Positions 15,058 through 24,580 of a stretch of DNA of 34,467 nucleotides are shown here, piece by piece. The translations under genes were made by a program, and so were the position numbers. Origin of the DNA: a virus; the IMG/VR virus record IMGVR_UViG_3300044451_000029, positions 1 through 34,467 of that record; one strand, 5' to 3'. The notes under the pieces are model-generated. The model searched no databases and was not told the DNA's origin. It was given only the letters and a program-made list of their open reading frames with translations. How positions within the stretch are numbered: position 1 is the stretch's first letter; every line of letters starts with the position of its first letter.

Positions 15058-18000
15058 TTAGTTACTGTGCGGTCTGAAGTTCCCTGACCGTTGCATCTGT
15101 TGACACGTGGGGCAGTTACCTCTCGGGGAAGAGTGGAACCTAGGGTTTACCATACGTTGCCAAGAATTCTGTAGCTGGTTCAGGATATTACCCCCTGCTT
15201 CTTGTACCCTTTCAGGTAGCCCAATGGTTGGAATTGGACTGACCCTTGGGGTGGTAGGAGGCAAGCTCCGAGGGGCGGGAGGACCGTAAACGGCGTTGGG
15301 AGGAGTATTTCGGAAAGGTGTAGGGGTCGCCTTTCTGTAGAAGGTCGTAGCCGAGTATTGTCTGTTTGCGTACACACCAAGTTCTTCAACGGATACGCCG
15401 CCACGTGCGGCGAACTCGTCAATGGTCTTGGCCCCGCCCATCTTAGACAGTTTCCCGTTAGGGAAGGAGTCGAACTTACCTTTGGAGTGAGCGGCGGCGT
15501 AGTCGGCAACCCACTGAGCCGGCACCCGTAGTTCGTTGGCTGTACGAAGGACGAGCCCGTTTAGGTACTTGTTCTTGACTAAGGCGGGGTACCCATAGTT
15601 TAACCCGGGTTTGTTTGCCGGGTACGTAGAAGCGTTACCCGAAGCCTTGGCAACTCGGGCGGGACGGTTACTAACGAAGTCTCGTGCTGAAGGACTGTTG
15701 GAGGACAGGTTGGTATAAAAGGGGGTGTTAGGGTCGTACCCGAGGCTACGCATGATGCCTCCCAGTTTGTTTGCGTACTGAGGGTCGGTTGCGTACCCAG
15801 CTTTGTGTAAAGCTCGAGCCGCCTCAATTGGGGTACGTGCGGCGTTGTAAGTTTGACTGTACCGCTTACCTTGGGCAAACTTCACACGTGCGGCAATACC
15901 TTCTTCGATAGTGTCGTAGTCCATGAACCAGTCTTTTATGTTGACCTTCTTACCGTTGATGACTTCCCAGGTGGGTACCAGGGAGCCGACACCGGCTTTA
16001 CCAGACTTAATACCGAAGAAGTTATTCTTACCGGACTTGTATTTGCCCCAACCGGACTCTAAAGCCCACTGTGCCGCGGTCACCAGTGGATGAGGGTCTC
16101 CTGCCGCCGCCGCCGCTTGAACCACTGTGTCAAACATTTGCTTGTTCGACATACCGTTAAAGTTAATAGTCATGTTAGGTCTACCATAAATTTTATTTTG
16201 TGGGGCCATTGCGTTAGGGGCAGCCTGTTGGACAAAGTTCGCTTTGAACTTAGGACTACGGAAGGCAATGTGGACGTGCCCGTTGTGTTGGTTACTTCCA
16301 GTGTATTTCCGCCAACCGGTCTCAGGCTTCCACATACGCCCCTTGTGGATAACCTCAGCCACGCCCATAGCGTCACCACTGGCGACAACTTCATCAGCTA
16401 GCTGTTGCATAGTCTGACTCTGTTTTCCTGGGGTCACGTCAATTGCCTGGTTTCTGTAGTGGTACGACCGAGGAGCGTGCTTACCGACCCGACCGAAGTC
16501 AGGGTGTTCACCCACGTTCCATCCCCGTCCCTGAAGTACTTTACCGAAAGAGGTAATGTCACTGGCACCACCGAAGGACTGTAGACCCATAGTCGGGTTC
16601 TGGGTCTGTAGCCCCATGGACTGAGCCTGAGCCATGGCGTTGTTTTTGTCTCTTACATTCCGGTTCATACCGTTGGGGTAGAAGTGAGACCGCTCCTTGT
16701 CAGTGAGTTGACGCATCTTACCGGTGGTCTTGTCCCAAAGTAAGTCTCCAAAAACCGTGTACTTGTCACTGGCGAACATGTTGGTACCGCTCCCAGAAAC
16801 GATAGTAGGGGGAGTCTGGGTAGCGTCAACAACTCCGGTACCTCTGGGAAGTTTAACCGTAGCCACAGTCCCGTTGAGGTACTTGATAGGGTCAATGAAG
16901 TTCCTAGGAGACTCCATACGCAAGGCACTCAGAGAGTCCTCGTTCTGCCACACCTGGAAGCCTAGACGAGAGGCGGTACCAATGACTTTCCCTGGGGGCA
17001 CGCTGTCCCCTCGTTTCACGTTGATAGTGTTGACGTTACTATACACTTCGGTTAAGCCGTCAGATGTACGAACGACAACGACCTTACCCATACTTTCGGT
17101 ACCGCCTGCGTAAACTACGGTACCCCCGATAGGCGAGGCAATTCTAGGGTCTGTCCCAGTGAAAACTAACTGTCCCCGCTCCTCGCCAGTAAAGGACACT
17201 TTCCCAGCTTTTAACGGGGTAATACCGAGTCCTGGGGCAGTAGCCATGCCACCAGTCATCGGAACGCTAGGAGTTTGAGGAGCAGCGTTTTTCGGCAAGG
17301 GTAAAGTCCCGGTCTGTCCTTGCACGACAGTTTCTGTAGGAACCTTACCCCCAGAAAAATTTAGTGTACCCGGGGGCGCCAAGGACTGTTTCTGCACAGA
17401 GGGTCGTACGTCGAAAGTCCGGTTCCCGGTGTCCGGGGTAGACCCTCGTTGCATGAGCCCTTTGTTTAACTGGTCGAGGTACGGAGCCGCTCCATTCTTG
17501 AGTTGTTTCAAGGGAGAGTCGTCTTTAACGTTGTCTAGGTCAATGCCCCGACCCAACCACATCTGACGCATTTCCCCAATTTGCCCCCGCATTTCCAACC
17601 GCTTCTGGTTCAAAGCCTCAATCTCAGCCTGAGACGCTCGGGGTTGTAGCTTCACACCGCCTACGGGTACTCGAGTGGCGGAGCCTACGTCGGGGAGTAC
17701 CGTGGTGTCCTGTTGAGGGCGAGTCATGTCTGCAAACTCTTTGTCAAGTTTGCGTAACTCGTCCTTCATTCCCCCGTACGCTTTGCTGGCTTCGGAGTAC
17801 TCAGTGATGTGACTAGACACAGAGTCCCAGTAAGACTCAGACGTGTAGTCTCCTCGTTTCTTAGCCGCTTCAGCCTGGGTCTTGGCGTACGAAGTAGCGT
17901 TCCCTAAGTCCCAACCGTCACGAAGGTTAATGGCGTTGTACAACAACTCCGCTTTATTCACGTTGGCAACGGCTCGGTGCCCAGCAGTATCTAACCCGAA

Positions 18001-19239
18001 TAGCGGGTCTTGCTGAGCGGCGGTCTGCGTACCTTCCATACTGTCAAGCAGGGTCTTCCGGTTCCCGGCGGTACTGATGATGGACGTAGCCCATGAGTTC
18101 GGGTCGTTCCACTGGGGAAGACCTTTGCTAGCCAAGAACTCTTGCAACTGAGCGACAGCGGCAGGGTCAGTGGTGTCTCCTAAAGCGGAGAATACGGCGT
18201 TAGCCTCTTGGATAGACCGTACAGTGGACGCAATTTCAGCATTCTTCTTAGAGTACGCTTCTAGACTCGTGCCGATGGTACCCAAAAGGTTGTCGTAGTA
18301 CCGAAGCATGAGACTCGGGTTCTGAGCCACAGCCGCCTGGAACGACGGGTCTTGCTGAGCCAGAGCCAGACCTTCAGAAATGAGAGCGTTGACCTGCTCG
18401 TTAGCCTGCTCAGGAGACCACGTACCGGCAGAGTAAGCCAACTCTTGGAACCTTGTAGCCAAGGCAAGGTTCGCTTTCTGGTTCATTACGTTAACAGCCA
18501 GTTTCCGCTCCGCTTCAATTTCATCACGGTACGCGGAGGAATACCGCTGTACAACATCCTGGCGAATCTTCGCCTGACCCATGTTGAACTTGGCTTCTAA
18601 AGACGGGAACTGCTCGAACAGACCGGTATACTGTTGGCGGATGTCGTCAAACATCTTTTCAGCATAGGTGATACCCTGCTCCTGGGTAGCCCCTACGAAC
18701 GCGGACTCAATTCGGGCAGAGGCTTCGGCTAAAGAAGCGTCAACGTACGCCCCTAGTTCAGAAAGCTGTTTCTGCTCAGCCTCAATCTGAAACTTTCTTT
18801 CACCAGAGACTACGTCGTACTCGTGCTTAGCAACACTGAGTTGAAATTGACGTTCTTCTAAGTCAGCCTTTCTAGCTTTTTCAGCCGCCTCCATTTCCAA
18901 GGCTTGTTGGCGGGCTTTAATCTCTTCTTGTGCGGCAATACCACCGATGAACCCAGTCATTAACTGACCGATGCCACCGAGTACTCCTCCTCCCGCTGCT
19001 TTCTGGTTCTCCATCTCGGCTTGAGACTGAAGGTACCTAGCTTGTTCTTGCGTAGCCAGGTTCTGTTGCATACGGGCAGAGTTCGCCGCCTGAGCCTGAG
19101 CCAAGGAGCCGAACGCTTGGGTAGCGGCGGAGGACGCTTGTTGTACATCCTGGGCAATACGTTGCCGCATGTCACCGGTGATGTCGTACAGTTCTGGGGG
19201 AGAAACCCCAGGGGTGTTGGCCCCCACTTTTCGTACCAT
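15058..19239 (-). CDS. Internal virion protein with M23-like, M15-like and GH73 wall-hydrolase modules
   Basis: 1393 aa. Residues 1-560 are Ala/Gln-rich coiled coil. At about 700-800 a beta domain reads ASPIGGTVVYAGG...GKVVVVRTSDG...VKRGDSVPPGKVIG, the M23 (LytM) core, but the catalytic His positions are missing (HLHFE is replaced by LGFQVW). At about 900-1000 an M15-like zinc peptidase shows H927, D934 (SYHYRNQAID) and H988/H990 (GHVHIAF). At about 1035-1180 a GH73 N-acetylglucosaminidase shows AAQWALESGWGKY with catalytic E1061 and NNFFGIK. The tail has a CPTC pair. T7 gp16 carries a lysozyme-like domain for local wall opening during DNA entry; this protein probably does the same with two active modules. 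GGAGG lies 6 bases before the ATG, inside the end of the 579-aa gene. Confidence 0.9.
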   Translation of the reverse strand: MVRKVGANTPGVSPPELYDITGDMRQRIAQDVQQASSAATQAFGSLAQAQAANSARMQQNLATQEQARYLQSQAEMENQKAAGGGVLGGIGQLMTGFIGGIAAQEEIKARQQALEMEAAEKARKADLEERQFQLSVAKHEYDVVSGERKFQIEAEQKQLSELGAYVDASLAEASARIESAFVGATQEQGITYAEKMFDDIRQQYTGLFEQFPSLEAKFNMGQAKIRQDVVQRYSSAYRDEIEAERKLAVNVMNQKANLALATRFQELAYSAGTWSPEQANEQVNALISEGLALAQQDPSFQAAVAQNPSLMLRYYDNLLGTIGTSLEAYSKKNAEIASTVRSIQEANAVFSALGDTTDPAAVAQLQEFLASKGLPQWNDPNSWATSIISTAGNRKTLLDSMEGTQTAAQQDPLFGLDTAGHRAVANVNKAELLYNAINLRDGWDLGNATSYAKTQAEAAKKRGDYTSESYWDSVSSHITEYSEASKAYGGMKDELRKLDKEFADMTRPQQDTTVLPDVGSATRVPVGGVKLQPRASQAEIEALNQKRLEMRGQIGEMRQMWLGRGIDLDNVKDDSPLKQLKNGAAPYLDQLNKGLMQRGSTPDTGNRTFDVRPSVQKQSLAPPGTLNFSGGKVPTETVVQGQTGTLPLPKNAAPQTPSVPMTGGMATAPGLGITPLKAGKVSFTGEERGQLVFTGTDPRIASPIGGTVVYAGGTESMGKVVVVRTSDGLTEVYSNVNTINVKRGDSVPPGKVIGTASRLGFQVWQNEDSLSALRMESPRNFIDPIKYLNGTVATVKLPRGTGVVDATQTPPTIVSGSGTNMFASDKYTVFGDLLWDKTTGKMRQLTDKERSHFYPNGMNRNVRDKNNAMAQAQSMGLQTQNPTMGLQSFGGASDITSFGKVLQGRGWNVGEHPDFGRVGKHAPRSYHYRNQAIDVTPGKQSQTMQQLADEVVASGDAMGVAEVIHKGRMWKPETGWRKYTGSNQHNGHVHIAFRSPKFKANFVQQAAPNAMAPQNKIYGRPNMTINFNGMSNKQMFDTVVQAAAAAGDPHPLVTAAQWALESGWGKYKSGKNNFFGIKSGKAGVGSLVPTWEVINGKKVNIKDWFMDYDTIEEGIAARVKFAQGKRYSQTYNAARTPIEAARALHKAGYATDPQYANKLGGIMRSLGYDPNTPFYTNLSSNSPSARDFVSNRPARVAKASGNASTYPANKPGLNYGYPALVKNKYLNGLVLRTANELRVPAQWVADYAAAHSKGKFDSFPNGKLSKMGGAKTIDEFAARGGVSVEELGVYANRQYSATTFYRKATPTPFRNTPPNAVYGPPAPRSLPPTTPRVSPIPTIGLPERVQEAGGNILNQLQNSWQRMVNPRFHSSPRGNCPTCQQMQRSGNFRPHSN

Positions 19240-19241
19240 AT

Positions 19242-20981
19242 TTAACCTCCAAATAGACTACCACTTAGAATGCCCGAGTACCCAGAGTTAGGCGTGAATG
19301 CCGCCTGTGAGTTAGAGTAGTTGTAAGTTGGCAAAGACTGACTTGCAAAGCCTAACCCACTATTACTTCTTCCACCACCTCCACCTGAAAGTAGTCCGTA
19401 CACGTTACTGATAGTCGAGCCGAGACCCTGCCAGTTCATACCGCTCCCTCCACTCCTGCTCAGCATCGGAGTATTCTGCATTTGAGCCGCAGTCTGGTTA
19501 ATACCGGAGGACGCATTAGAGGCAAGCTGGGACTCTGCCCCTGCCCGTTGACCGTACGCAGAAGCTTGCCCAGACCGGTACGCCGCTAACGCCGCTTGTA
19601 CGTTCGCCGCATTCTGGGAGTCGATGGTTCTCATATAGTCATTGACACTCTGTCTATCCGAAGCCCGGGCGAAGTCCACACCGGCACGACTCTGGTCATA
19701 GTTGTACCCTTGGACAAGACCGGCAACGTCTCTTAGGGTACTGTTAACAGCACGCTGTTGCTCAAGTTGGCGTCTCTGTAGTAAGGCGTCTAGGGACGGG
19801 GCAATGTCTTGGCTCAGAACGTTCTGGTAGTTCGTGTTGATAAGAGACCCCAGTTGGGTATTAAGTTGTCTGTTACGAATAGCGTTGGCTTGAGCCGCTT
19901 CTTGCTCACTCAGACCCAGACCGCGTTCTTGGATGTCCAGACCTTGGCGGGCGGTACCCAAAGCTTGTCTCTGGTTCTGGATACCCGCCATACCCAAGGC
20001 GTTCTGTTGCCTGGTTAGCTGTTCTTGGGCATTAAGTTGACCCATGCTGGTATTGTACTCATTCTGGGCTTGTCCAATTTGAGCACCTAATTGAGCCTGG
20101 TTGAGTTGTCTCTTTCTCCAGTCTTCTTCTGAACCCACGGCGTTCTGAGCCTGCATGGCGGAAGTGTCAACCAGTCCTTGGCTGTTCATAGCCATCGTCT
20201 TTAGAGCCATGTCACGGACTTCTTTAGTCTGCTGGTTAAGGAAGTCCATCATCATAGACTGACGCTGTAACTGAGCACTCGCTAGGGCTTGGTCTCTAGA
20301 TGACTGCACGTTCTGACGAGAGGACGAGATAGAGGCAAGGTCACTCGCCAGTTTCAAGTTCTGTTCCTGTTCGGACAGTCCAAGGTCTGCGTACCGTCTA
20401 TCTAGGTCTTGGTACTCTAACCCGAGTTGCTCACGCTGTAACCGCTGGTTTGCTTGGGTACGCTCGTAGGCGGCACGCTGGTCTCCAATTTGCGCCTGGG
20501 CTTCTCCTAGGTCAGACCTAAACTGAGTCTCACGAAGTCGGCTCGCTTCGTTCCGCATGAACTCGGCGTTACGCATAGACTCCAAGGCGTTCGTGTACTC
20601 CATATTGGCGGAAGCACGCTGAGCCTCAAGGTTGTAAGTGTCGGAAAGGTGTTGCATAGCCAAGTTCATCTCGGCTGTGTTCAACGCCTGTTCGTTTTGT
20701 AAAAGTTGATTCTGTAAGTTTAATTGTTGGTTGGCTCTGTCCATCTCCAACTGCTGAAGTAATTGCTTGTACTCAGCATCTTGCAGGCTCATATTAGTTG
20801 CAAACGCGTTGTTAAGCAACTGAGTCTGCTGTTGATAGTTCATCTCCTGCATTTGTAAACTGCCACGGAGAACTTCGTTCATCGAGCTGTAATTAGGGAC
20901 GTACTGAGTGGTGGAGCCGCCACCAAACAGACCTGCCCCAGCTTGTACTACTCCGGCAACCGCCCCTAATCCGCTACTCAT
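19242..20981 (-). CDS. Gln-rich coiled-coil internal virion protein
   Basis: 579 aa. A short Gly/Ala-rich N-terminus (GAVAGVVQAGAGLFGGG) precedes about 400 residues dominated by Q, N, A, L, E and R in heptad-like order (for example NQQLNLQNQLLQNEQALN), and the C-terminus is Gly/Ser-rich. This composition is typical of podovirus internal core/ejection proteins (T7 gp14-15 position) that form a helical channel across the envelope. Gene order supports it: after tail tubular protein B and immediately before the wall-hydrolase protein. The start overlaps the 32-aa peptide's stop (ATGA); GGAGG lies 10 bases before the ATG. No enzymatic motif is seen. Confidence 0.8.
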   Translation of the reverse strand: MSSGLGAVAGVVQAGAGLFGGGSTTQYVPNYSSMNEVLRGSLQMQEMNYQQQTQLLNNAFATNMSLQDAEYKQLLQQLEMDRANQQLNLQNQLLQNEQALNTAEMNLAMQHLSDTYNLEAQRASANMEYTNALESMRNAEFMRNEASRLRETQFRSDLGEAQAQIGDQRAAYERTQANQRLQREQLGLEYQDLDRRYADLGLSEQEQNLKLASDLASISSSRQNVQSSRDQALASAQLQRQSMMMDFLNQQTKEVRDMALKTMAMNSQGLVDTSAMQAQNAVGSEEDWRKRQLNQAQLGAQIGQAQNEYNTSMGQLNAQEQLTRQQNALGMAGIQNQRQALGTARQGLDIQERGLGLSEQEAAQANAIRNRQLNTQLGSLINTNYQNVLSQDIAPSLDALLQRRQLEQQRAVNSTLRDVAGLVQGYNYDQSRAGVDFARASDRQSVNDYMRTIDSQNAANVQAALAAYRSGQASAYGQRAGAESQLASNASSGINQTAAQMQNTPMLSRSGGSGMNWQGLGSTISNVYGLLSGGGGGRSNSGLGFASQSLPTYNYSNSQAAFTPNSGYSGILSGSLFGG

Positions 20982-21076
20982 TTTACAATAACCTCCGTAG
21001 TTTGTTGTTGTATAGGGAGTTCAGTGACTCCCTTAAGAAGTAAGAGAAACGAAAAGATACAAGAATAGAAATTCAT
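20978..21076 (-). CDS. 32-aa hydrophobic micropeptide
   Basis: A 33-codon frame including the stop, coupled at both ends. Its ATG (21076-21074) overlaps the TGA of the 65-aa gene, and its TGA (20980-20978) overlaps the ATG of the 579-aa gene, giving ATGA on each side. The peptide begins MNFYSCIFSFLLLL (hydrophobic, one Cys) followed by K-G and a polar, Gln/Thr/Val-rich tail. It could be a tiny membrane peptide (holin-antiholin or virion type), or a spacer whose translation carries ribosomes to the next start. There is no lipobox. No clear independent ribosome site was found; coupling to the 65-aa gene would drive it. I know no family for it. Confidence 0.55.
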   Translation of the reverse strand: MNFYSCIFSFLLLLKGVTELPIQQQTTEVIVK

Positions 21077-21270
21077 TTCTGCACCTCTGTAGGGTCTTCC
21101 CCCTTTTGTAAAGACTGGTTAACTTTGCCGGGCAGACTGAATATCCCAAGAATAAAGGTGACTCCCGCCATAAACCCGGCAACAATACGCTTCCAAGAAC
21201 CGTGAGGAATACGAATAAAGACTTCCGTGTCCTCATTGTCGATGTCAGCTTTGGCTTCGAATTCAGTCAT
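21073..21270 (-). CDS. Small single-pass membrane protein, holin candidate
   Basis: 65 aa. Acidic N-terminus (EFEAKADIDNEDTE), then basic HGSWKR, one membrane segment at about 29-47 (IVAGFMAGVTFILGIFSLP), and a polar charged C-terminus (NQSLQKGEDPTE). A single transmembrane helix with flanking charges suits a class III-like holin, a pinholin, or a small membrane virion protein as found next to podovirus internal-core genes (T7 gp17.5 holin is also 67 aa). A strong AGGAGG lies 4 bases before the ATG. Function is inferred from size, topology and position only. Confidence 0.72.
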   Translation of the reverse strand: MTEFEAKADIDNEDTEVFIRIPHGSWKRIVAGFMAGVTFILGIFSLPGKVNQSLQKGEDPTEVQK

Positions 21271-21325
21271 TGTACCTCCTTGTAAGTATCAGTTTAGCGT
21301 TAGCAATTTACTCCGTAACTGGAAG

Positions 21326-24300
21326 TTACGAGTTATCAGCTCGTCTAGATGTACGCCCCTCCACGTCCGTTTCGATTTGGTACCCGGTCATCTCCCACTG
21401 ATGTTGGTCGAACGAGTAGACACAAGCTTGGAATCCAGTGGAGTTTCCTTTGAAAGGTAATGCGACTCTGAAATATTCGTTCCAACCAGGCTCGTCAGTG
21501 GCAATGTCAGTCAGGCTATCGGCTGACACAACGTCAGTCTGAGTATCACCAGACCGAGTACCGGTCTGTACCAAGGCGACGTTGAACTTAGATAACGCCT
21601 TCCATTGGGGTACGCCGGAGGTCACCTGACTAAACGAGACGTTCTCGAATACTGCGTAGAAGTGCTTGAGTCTCTTATAGTCAGAAATGTCGTTCCGACT
21701 AAACACCGGGGAACACCACCATGTAGGGTACGCTAAGCCGACAGTCACAGAGTCGCCGTCTAGCGGGTCTCCGGCGGTCTTGGCACGCATACCGAAACCT
21801 TGCGCAGAGACGTTAAACAGGTACTCAGACTGAGCCACGTAACGACTTTCGGTGTTGTGCCACACAATCATCGGGCGGTCTAAGCTGGGCAAGTTCTGTT
21901 CAAACTCGAGGTAGTTAGCTCCGAAGGACGAGAAGTAGCAGAGTACGTCCTCGTTACGGCGAATGTAGTCTGTCCCTTCGTACTTTCTGACAGAGTTGAC
22001 TACAGCCGTTACCCAACCAGCTTCTTTGAGTGGAACGGTCTTGATGGGGCGTTCGGTCTGTGGGTTCTCAAGGTTAATGGCGAAGTTAACGGTGTACCCC
22101 GTACCGTTCCAGACGCCGCGACCTCTAGGGTGTTGAATTTCAATGTCATCAGCCACAAGGTCTCCAACCGTACCGGTCTTCATGAAGTCGATGTACAAGT
22201 TGGGAATGTTCATCTCAACGAACAAGTTCCGAATTTCAACAGAAGCGGTCATACTCGTTTCGTTGACGTTGGCGAATAGGCGACCATCTACAACCTGAAG
22301 GGTACACACAGGGAAATACCCGGACACCGTGCCCCACTCAGACCACGCCTTACGGTCGAAGTAGTAAACGAATAGACGACGGGGAGTTAACCGCATGGTT
22401 GAACCGCTACTACTGTCGCCTACAGCCACGTATAACACGTTCTGTTTGTTGTCATAGGTAATTTCACCAGTACCGTTGTAAAAACGTCCACCGGTCATTC
22501 CTTCGGCAATAGCCTTACGAATTTTAATGCCGATATTCTCAACGGTGTAAGCCGCAGTGGAACCGTCAATGACAATTTTGTACACGCCGGAGTCAGACAA
22601 GAAGCATACACCATCCTCGGTAAGGGTCATCCCTCGGTTAACACAGCCGACCGTTGCAACCTTAGAAACGAAGTGATTCTGTGGGCTGACTGCCACAAGG
22701 TCGCCTCCGTGTACACGGTAGATAGACTTGGTAGTCCCGATAAACAGGTCGTCGTACCACTGGGTCATAGCGGTAATCTTCTCGTCCGGGGTCAAGTTCA
22801 ACTTAATGGTGAACGGAGAAGTGGGTAAGTTAGGGTCAGTCAGTCCAGTCTCGAAGTTGTTACATCTGTAGGTGGTACCGTACCAGGTAGAGGCGGCGAA
22901 CTCGGTGGCGTAGCCGGAGTTGCTTAAAATCAGGGTACCAGGAGCGGTAGGGAACCCTGAGAATACCAGGCGGTCTTGGTACGTACCACAGATAGACGGA
23001 AAAGAACCTGCGGAATAGTTTGCCAGACGGTACAGACCTAGAGCCTGGATGTACATTCCACCGTCTTTTACGGGAACGAACTGATTCGGGTTTTGTCTAA
23101 TAAAGCCGGAGCCTAGGTACGAAGCGTTGATGTCAGAGTTGATGACCATAAGGTCATTACCCCACAGTCCTAACCAGGCACCAGCGTCAAACCGGAGCCA
23201 CTGCCCAGGAGTAGAGGTCAATGCGCAGTTCAAAATAGTACCAACACCACTGTTGTAGTAAAGCCAGTAGTGGGAACCGGAGGCGAACCTTGTGATAGTC
23301 CCGTCGAAAGCGTACGGTGTAATGTCATCAATTACGAGGGTGTACCTTGCTTGTACGCCTAGCCCACCGTTTAGTGGAAGGTAAATGAACCTAATCATAC
23401 AAGGGTTGAGCGGCTTACCTGGGATTGTGTACCCCGCGTCGGTAAAGCGGAAACCGCCAAACGTAATGTGAGAGTACCCAACCTGTAAAGACGTTTTATC
23501 TAAAGATACTGCGGAAGCTGCAGACCCAATTTGGTACGAACCTGGCGTAACAGCGTCTCCCCATGTGGGTCGGGCGAGTAACGACAAGTTCGCAGTAGCG
23601 AATGGAATGTTCTGTGGGTCTGCGTACGATAGCCCGTAAAAGTTTAGTAGTCCGGCCGCCGCAGTTAGGTCGAACGGGTTTTGAGTGGTGACAACTCCTG
23701 GGTACCTGTCAGCAAAAACGGTAGTGACCGCGGACATAGCCGCAAAGTTAATCTGAGCGGGGTACATGTCCTGAAGTAAAGCCCGTTGCATAACCGGTTT
23801 CAGTTCCTGTACGTTGTCCACGCTAGGAGCCACCTGGGGGAACACCAAGGAGTTTGTAATAGCGTCTTTGGGAGACCACAAAGTCTCAGCCATCCAACCT
23901 GTGTGAAAGTGGAAGAACGTGCCAGGTCGACCCGCAGTTGGAGCAGAAGTAAGGCTAACCGTGGTTCCGACAATACTGGTAACACCGTAGTAGACTCCAT
24001 CCTGTTGGTACCAGCAGTTCGACGTTTTAGAAGTGTCGCGGAAGCTGCCCAGGCTAGGGTCACGAAGCACGTAAGTAGAACCTGTAGGAGTCCCCTTTTC
24101 TTGCCTAATGTACAACACGAAAGGACACGCCTTCTCTCTCGTGAAAACGATGACGTCCTTGTCGTCGTGAGTAATAACGGTGTAGTTAGTCTTCGGTTGG
24201 TACGCGTTAGTGACGGTAACAGGCGGGAACACTACAAATGAGTATATTGACGTGTTGTAGTAGAAGTCAGGGACTACGTAAAGAGTCGTGTCAGAAATTA

Positions 24301-24580
24301 GAATGTGGAGGATTGTACCGTCAATTAATTTGTACGGAACGTGGCAGTCAACGTATGCGGCGAGGTTGTTAACGACTTTACTCCCACGACGTTTCTTAAT
24401 TTTGCCGCTCGTCTCAATTTCAATGTTTAAAAGAGACGGGGAGTCGGACAGAGGCATGTTTACAGCGGACGACTCAAGGTTAAGTCCACCGTAGTTTTCA
24501 GTCAGAAACACGTTATCTTTGTCAACGTTTCTCTGTGAAGCCTCTGCCTGTTGTTGCATGTACTCTCGTTTACTGACCAT
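21326..24580 (-). CDS. Tail tubular protein B (nozzle), T7 gp12-like
   Basis: 1084 aa. The N-terminal region has the diagnostic pattern of podovirus nozzle proteins: GGLNLESSAVNMPLSDSPSL...IETSGKIKKRRGSK (about 31-66), where an early N-x-x-S-S/P motif is followed by G-x-x-K-R-x-G. The middle has WYDDLFIGTTKSIYRVHGG (about 620) and DGVCFLSDSGVYKI, as in the propeller-like body. It should form the distal end of the short tail through which DNA leaves. It overlaps the tail tubular A gene by one base (TAATG), with GGAGG 8 bases before the ATG. It is longer than T7 gp12 (794 aa), the extra length lying in beta-rich insertions. Confidence 0.9.
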   Translation of the reverse strand: MVSKREYMQQQAEASQRNVDKDNVFLTENYGGLNLESSAVNMPLSDSPSLLNIEIETSGKIKKRRGSKVVNNLAAYVDCHVPYKLIDGTILHILISDTTLYVVPDFYYNTSIYSFVVFPPVTVTNAYQPKTNYTVITHDDKDVIVFTREKACPFVLYIRQEKGTPTGSTYVLRDPSLGSFRDTSKTSNCWYQQDGVYYGVTSIVGTTVSLTSAPTAGRPGTFFHFHTGWMAETLWSPKDAITNSLVFPQVAPSVDNVQELKPVMQRALLQDMYPAQINFAAMSAVTTVFADRYPGVVTTQNPFDLTAAAGLLNFYGLSYADPQNIPFATANLSLLARPTWGDAVTPGSYQIGSAASAVSLDKTSLQVGYSHITFGGFRFTDAGYTIPGKPLNPCMIRFIYLPLNGGLGVQARYTLVIDDITPYAFDGTITRFASGSHYWLYYNSGVGTILNCALTSTPGQWLRFDAGAWLGLWGNDLMVINSDINASYLGSGFIRQNPNQFVPVKDGGMYIQALGLYRLANYSAGSFPSICGTYQDRLVFSGFPTAPGTLILSNSGYATEFAASTWYGTTYRCNNFETGLTDPNLPTSPFTIKLNLTPDEKITAMTQWYDDLFIGTTKSIYRVHGGDLVAVSPQNHFVSKVATVGCVNRGMTLTEDGVCFLSDSGVYKIVIDGSTAAYTVENIGIKIRKAIAEGMTGGRFYNGTGEITYDNKQNVLYVAVGDSSSGSTMRLTPRRLFVYYFDRKAWSEWGTVSGYFPVCTLQVVDGRLFANVNETSMTASVEIRNLFVEMNIPNLYIDFMKTGTVGDLVADDIEIQHPRGRGVWNGTGYTVNFAINLENPQTERPIKTVPLKEAGWVTAVVNSVRKYEGTDYIRRNEDVLCYFSSFGANYLEFEQNLPSLDRPMIVWHNTESRYVAQSEYLFNVSAQGFGMRAKTAGDPLDGDSVTVGLAYPTWWCSPVFSRNDISDYKRLKHFYAVFENVSFSQVTSGVPQWKALSKFNVALVQTGTRSGDTQTDVVSADSLTDIATDEPGWNEYFRVALPFKGNSTGFQACVYSFDQHQWEMTGYQIETDVEGRTSRRADNS

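Noticed and set aside
21033-21236. 67-aa minus-strand frame with hydrophobic N-terminus overlapping the 65-aa membrane gene, spanin-like at first sight
   Set aside because: No ribosome site, no lipobox, and it overlaps both the 65-aa gene and the better placed 32-aa frame; most likely a shadow.
21313-21327. Short inverted repeat (6-bp arms, 3-base loop) at the tail tubular B stop
   Set aside because: Short, A/T-containing stem without a T run; could be chance, so not listed as a terminator.
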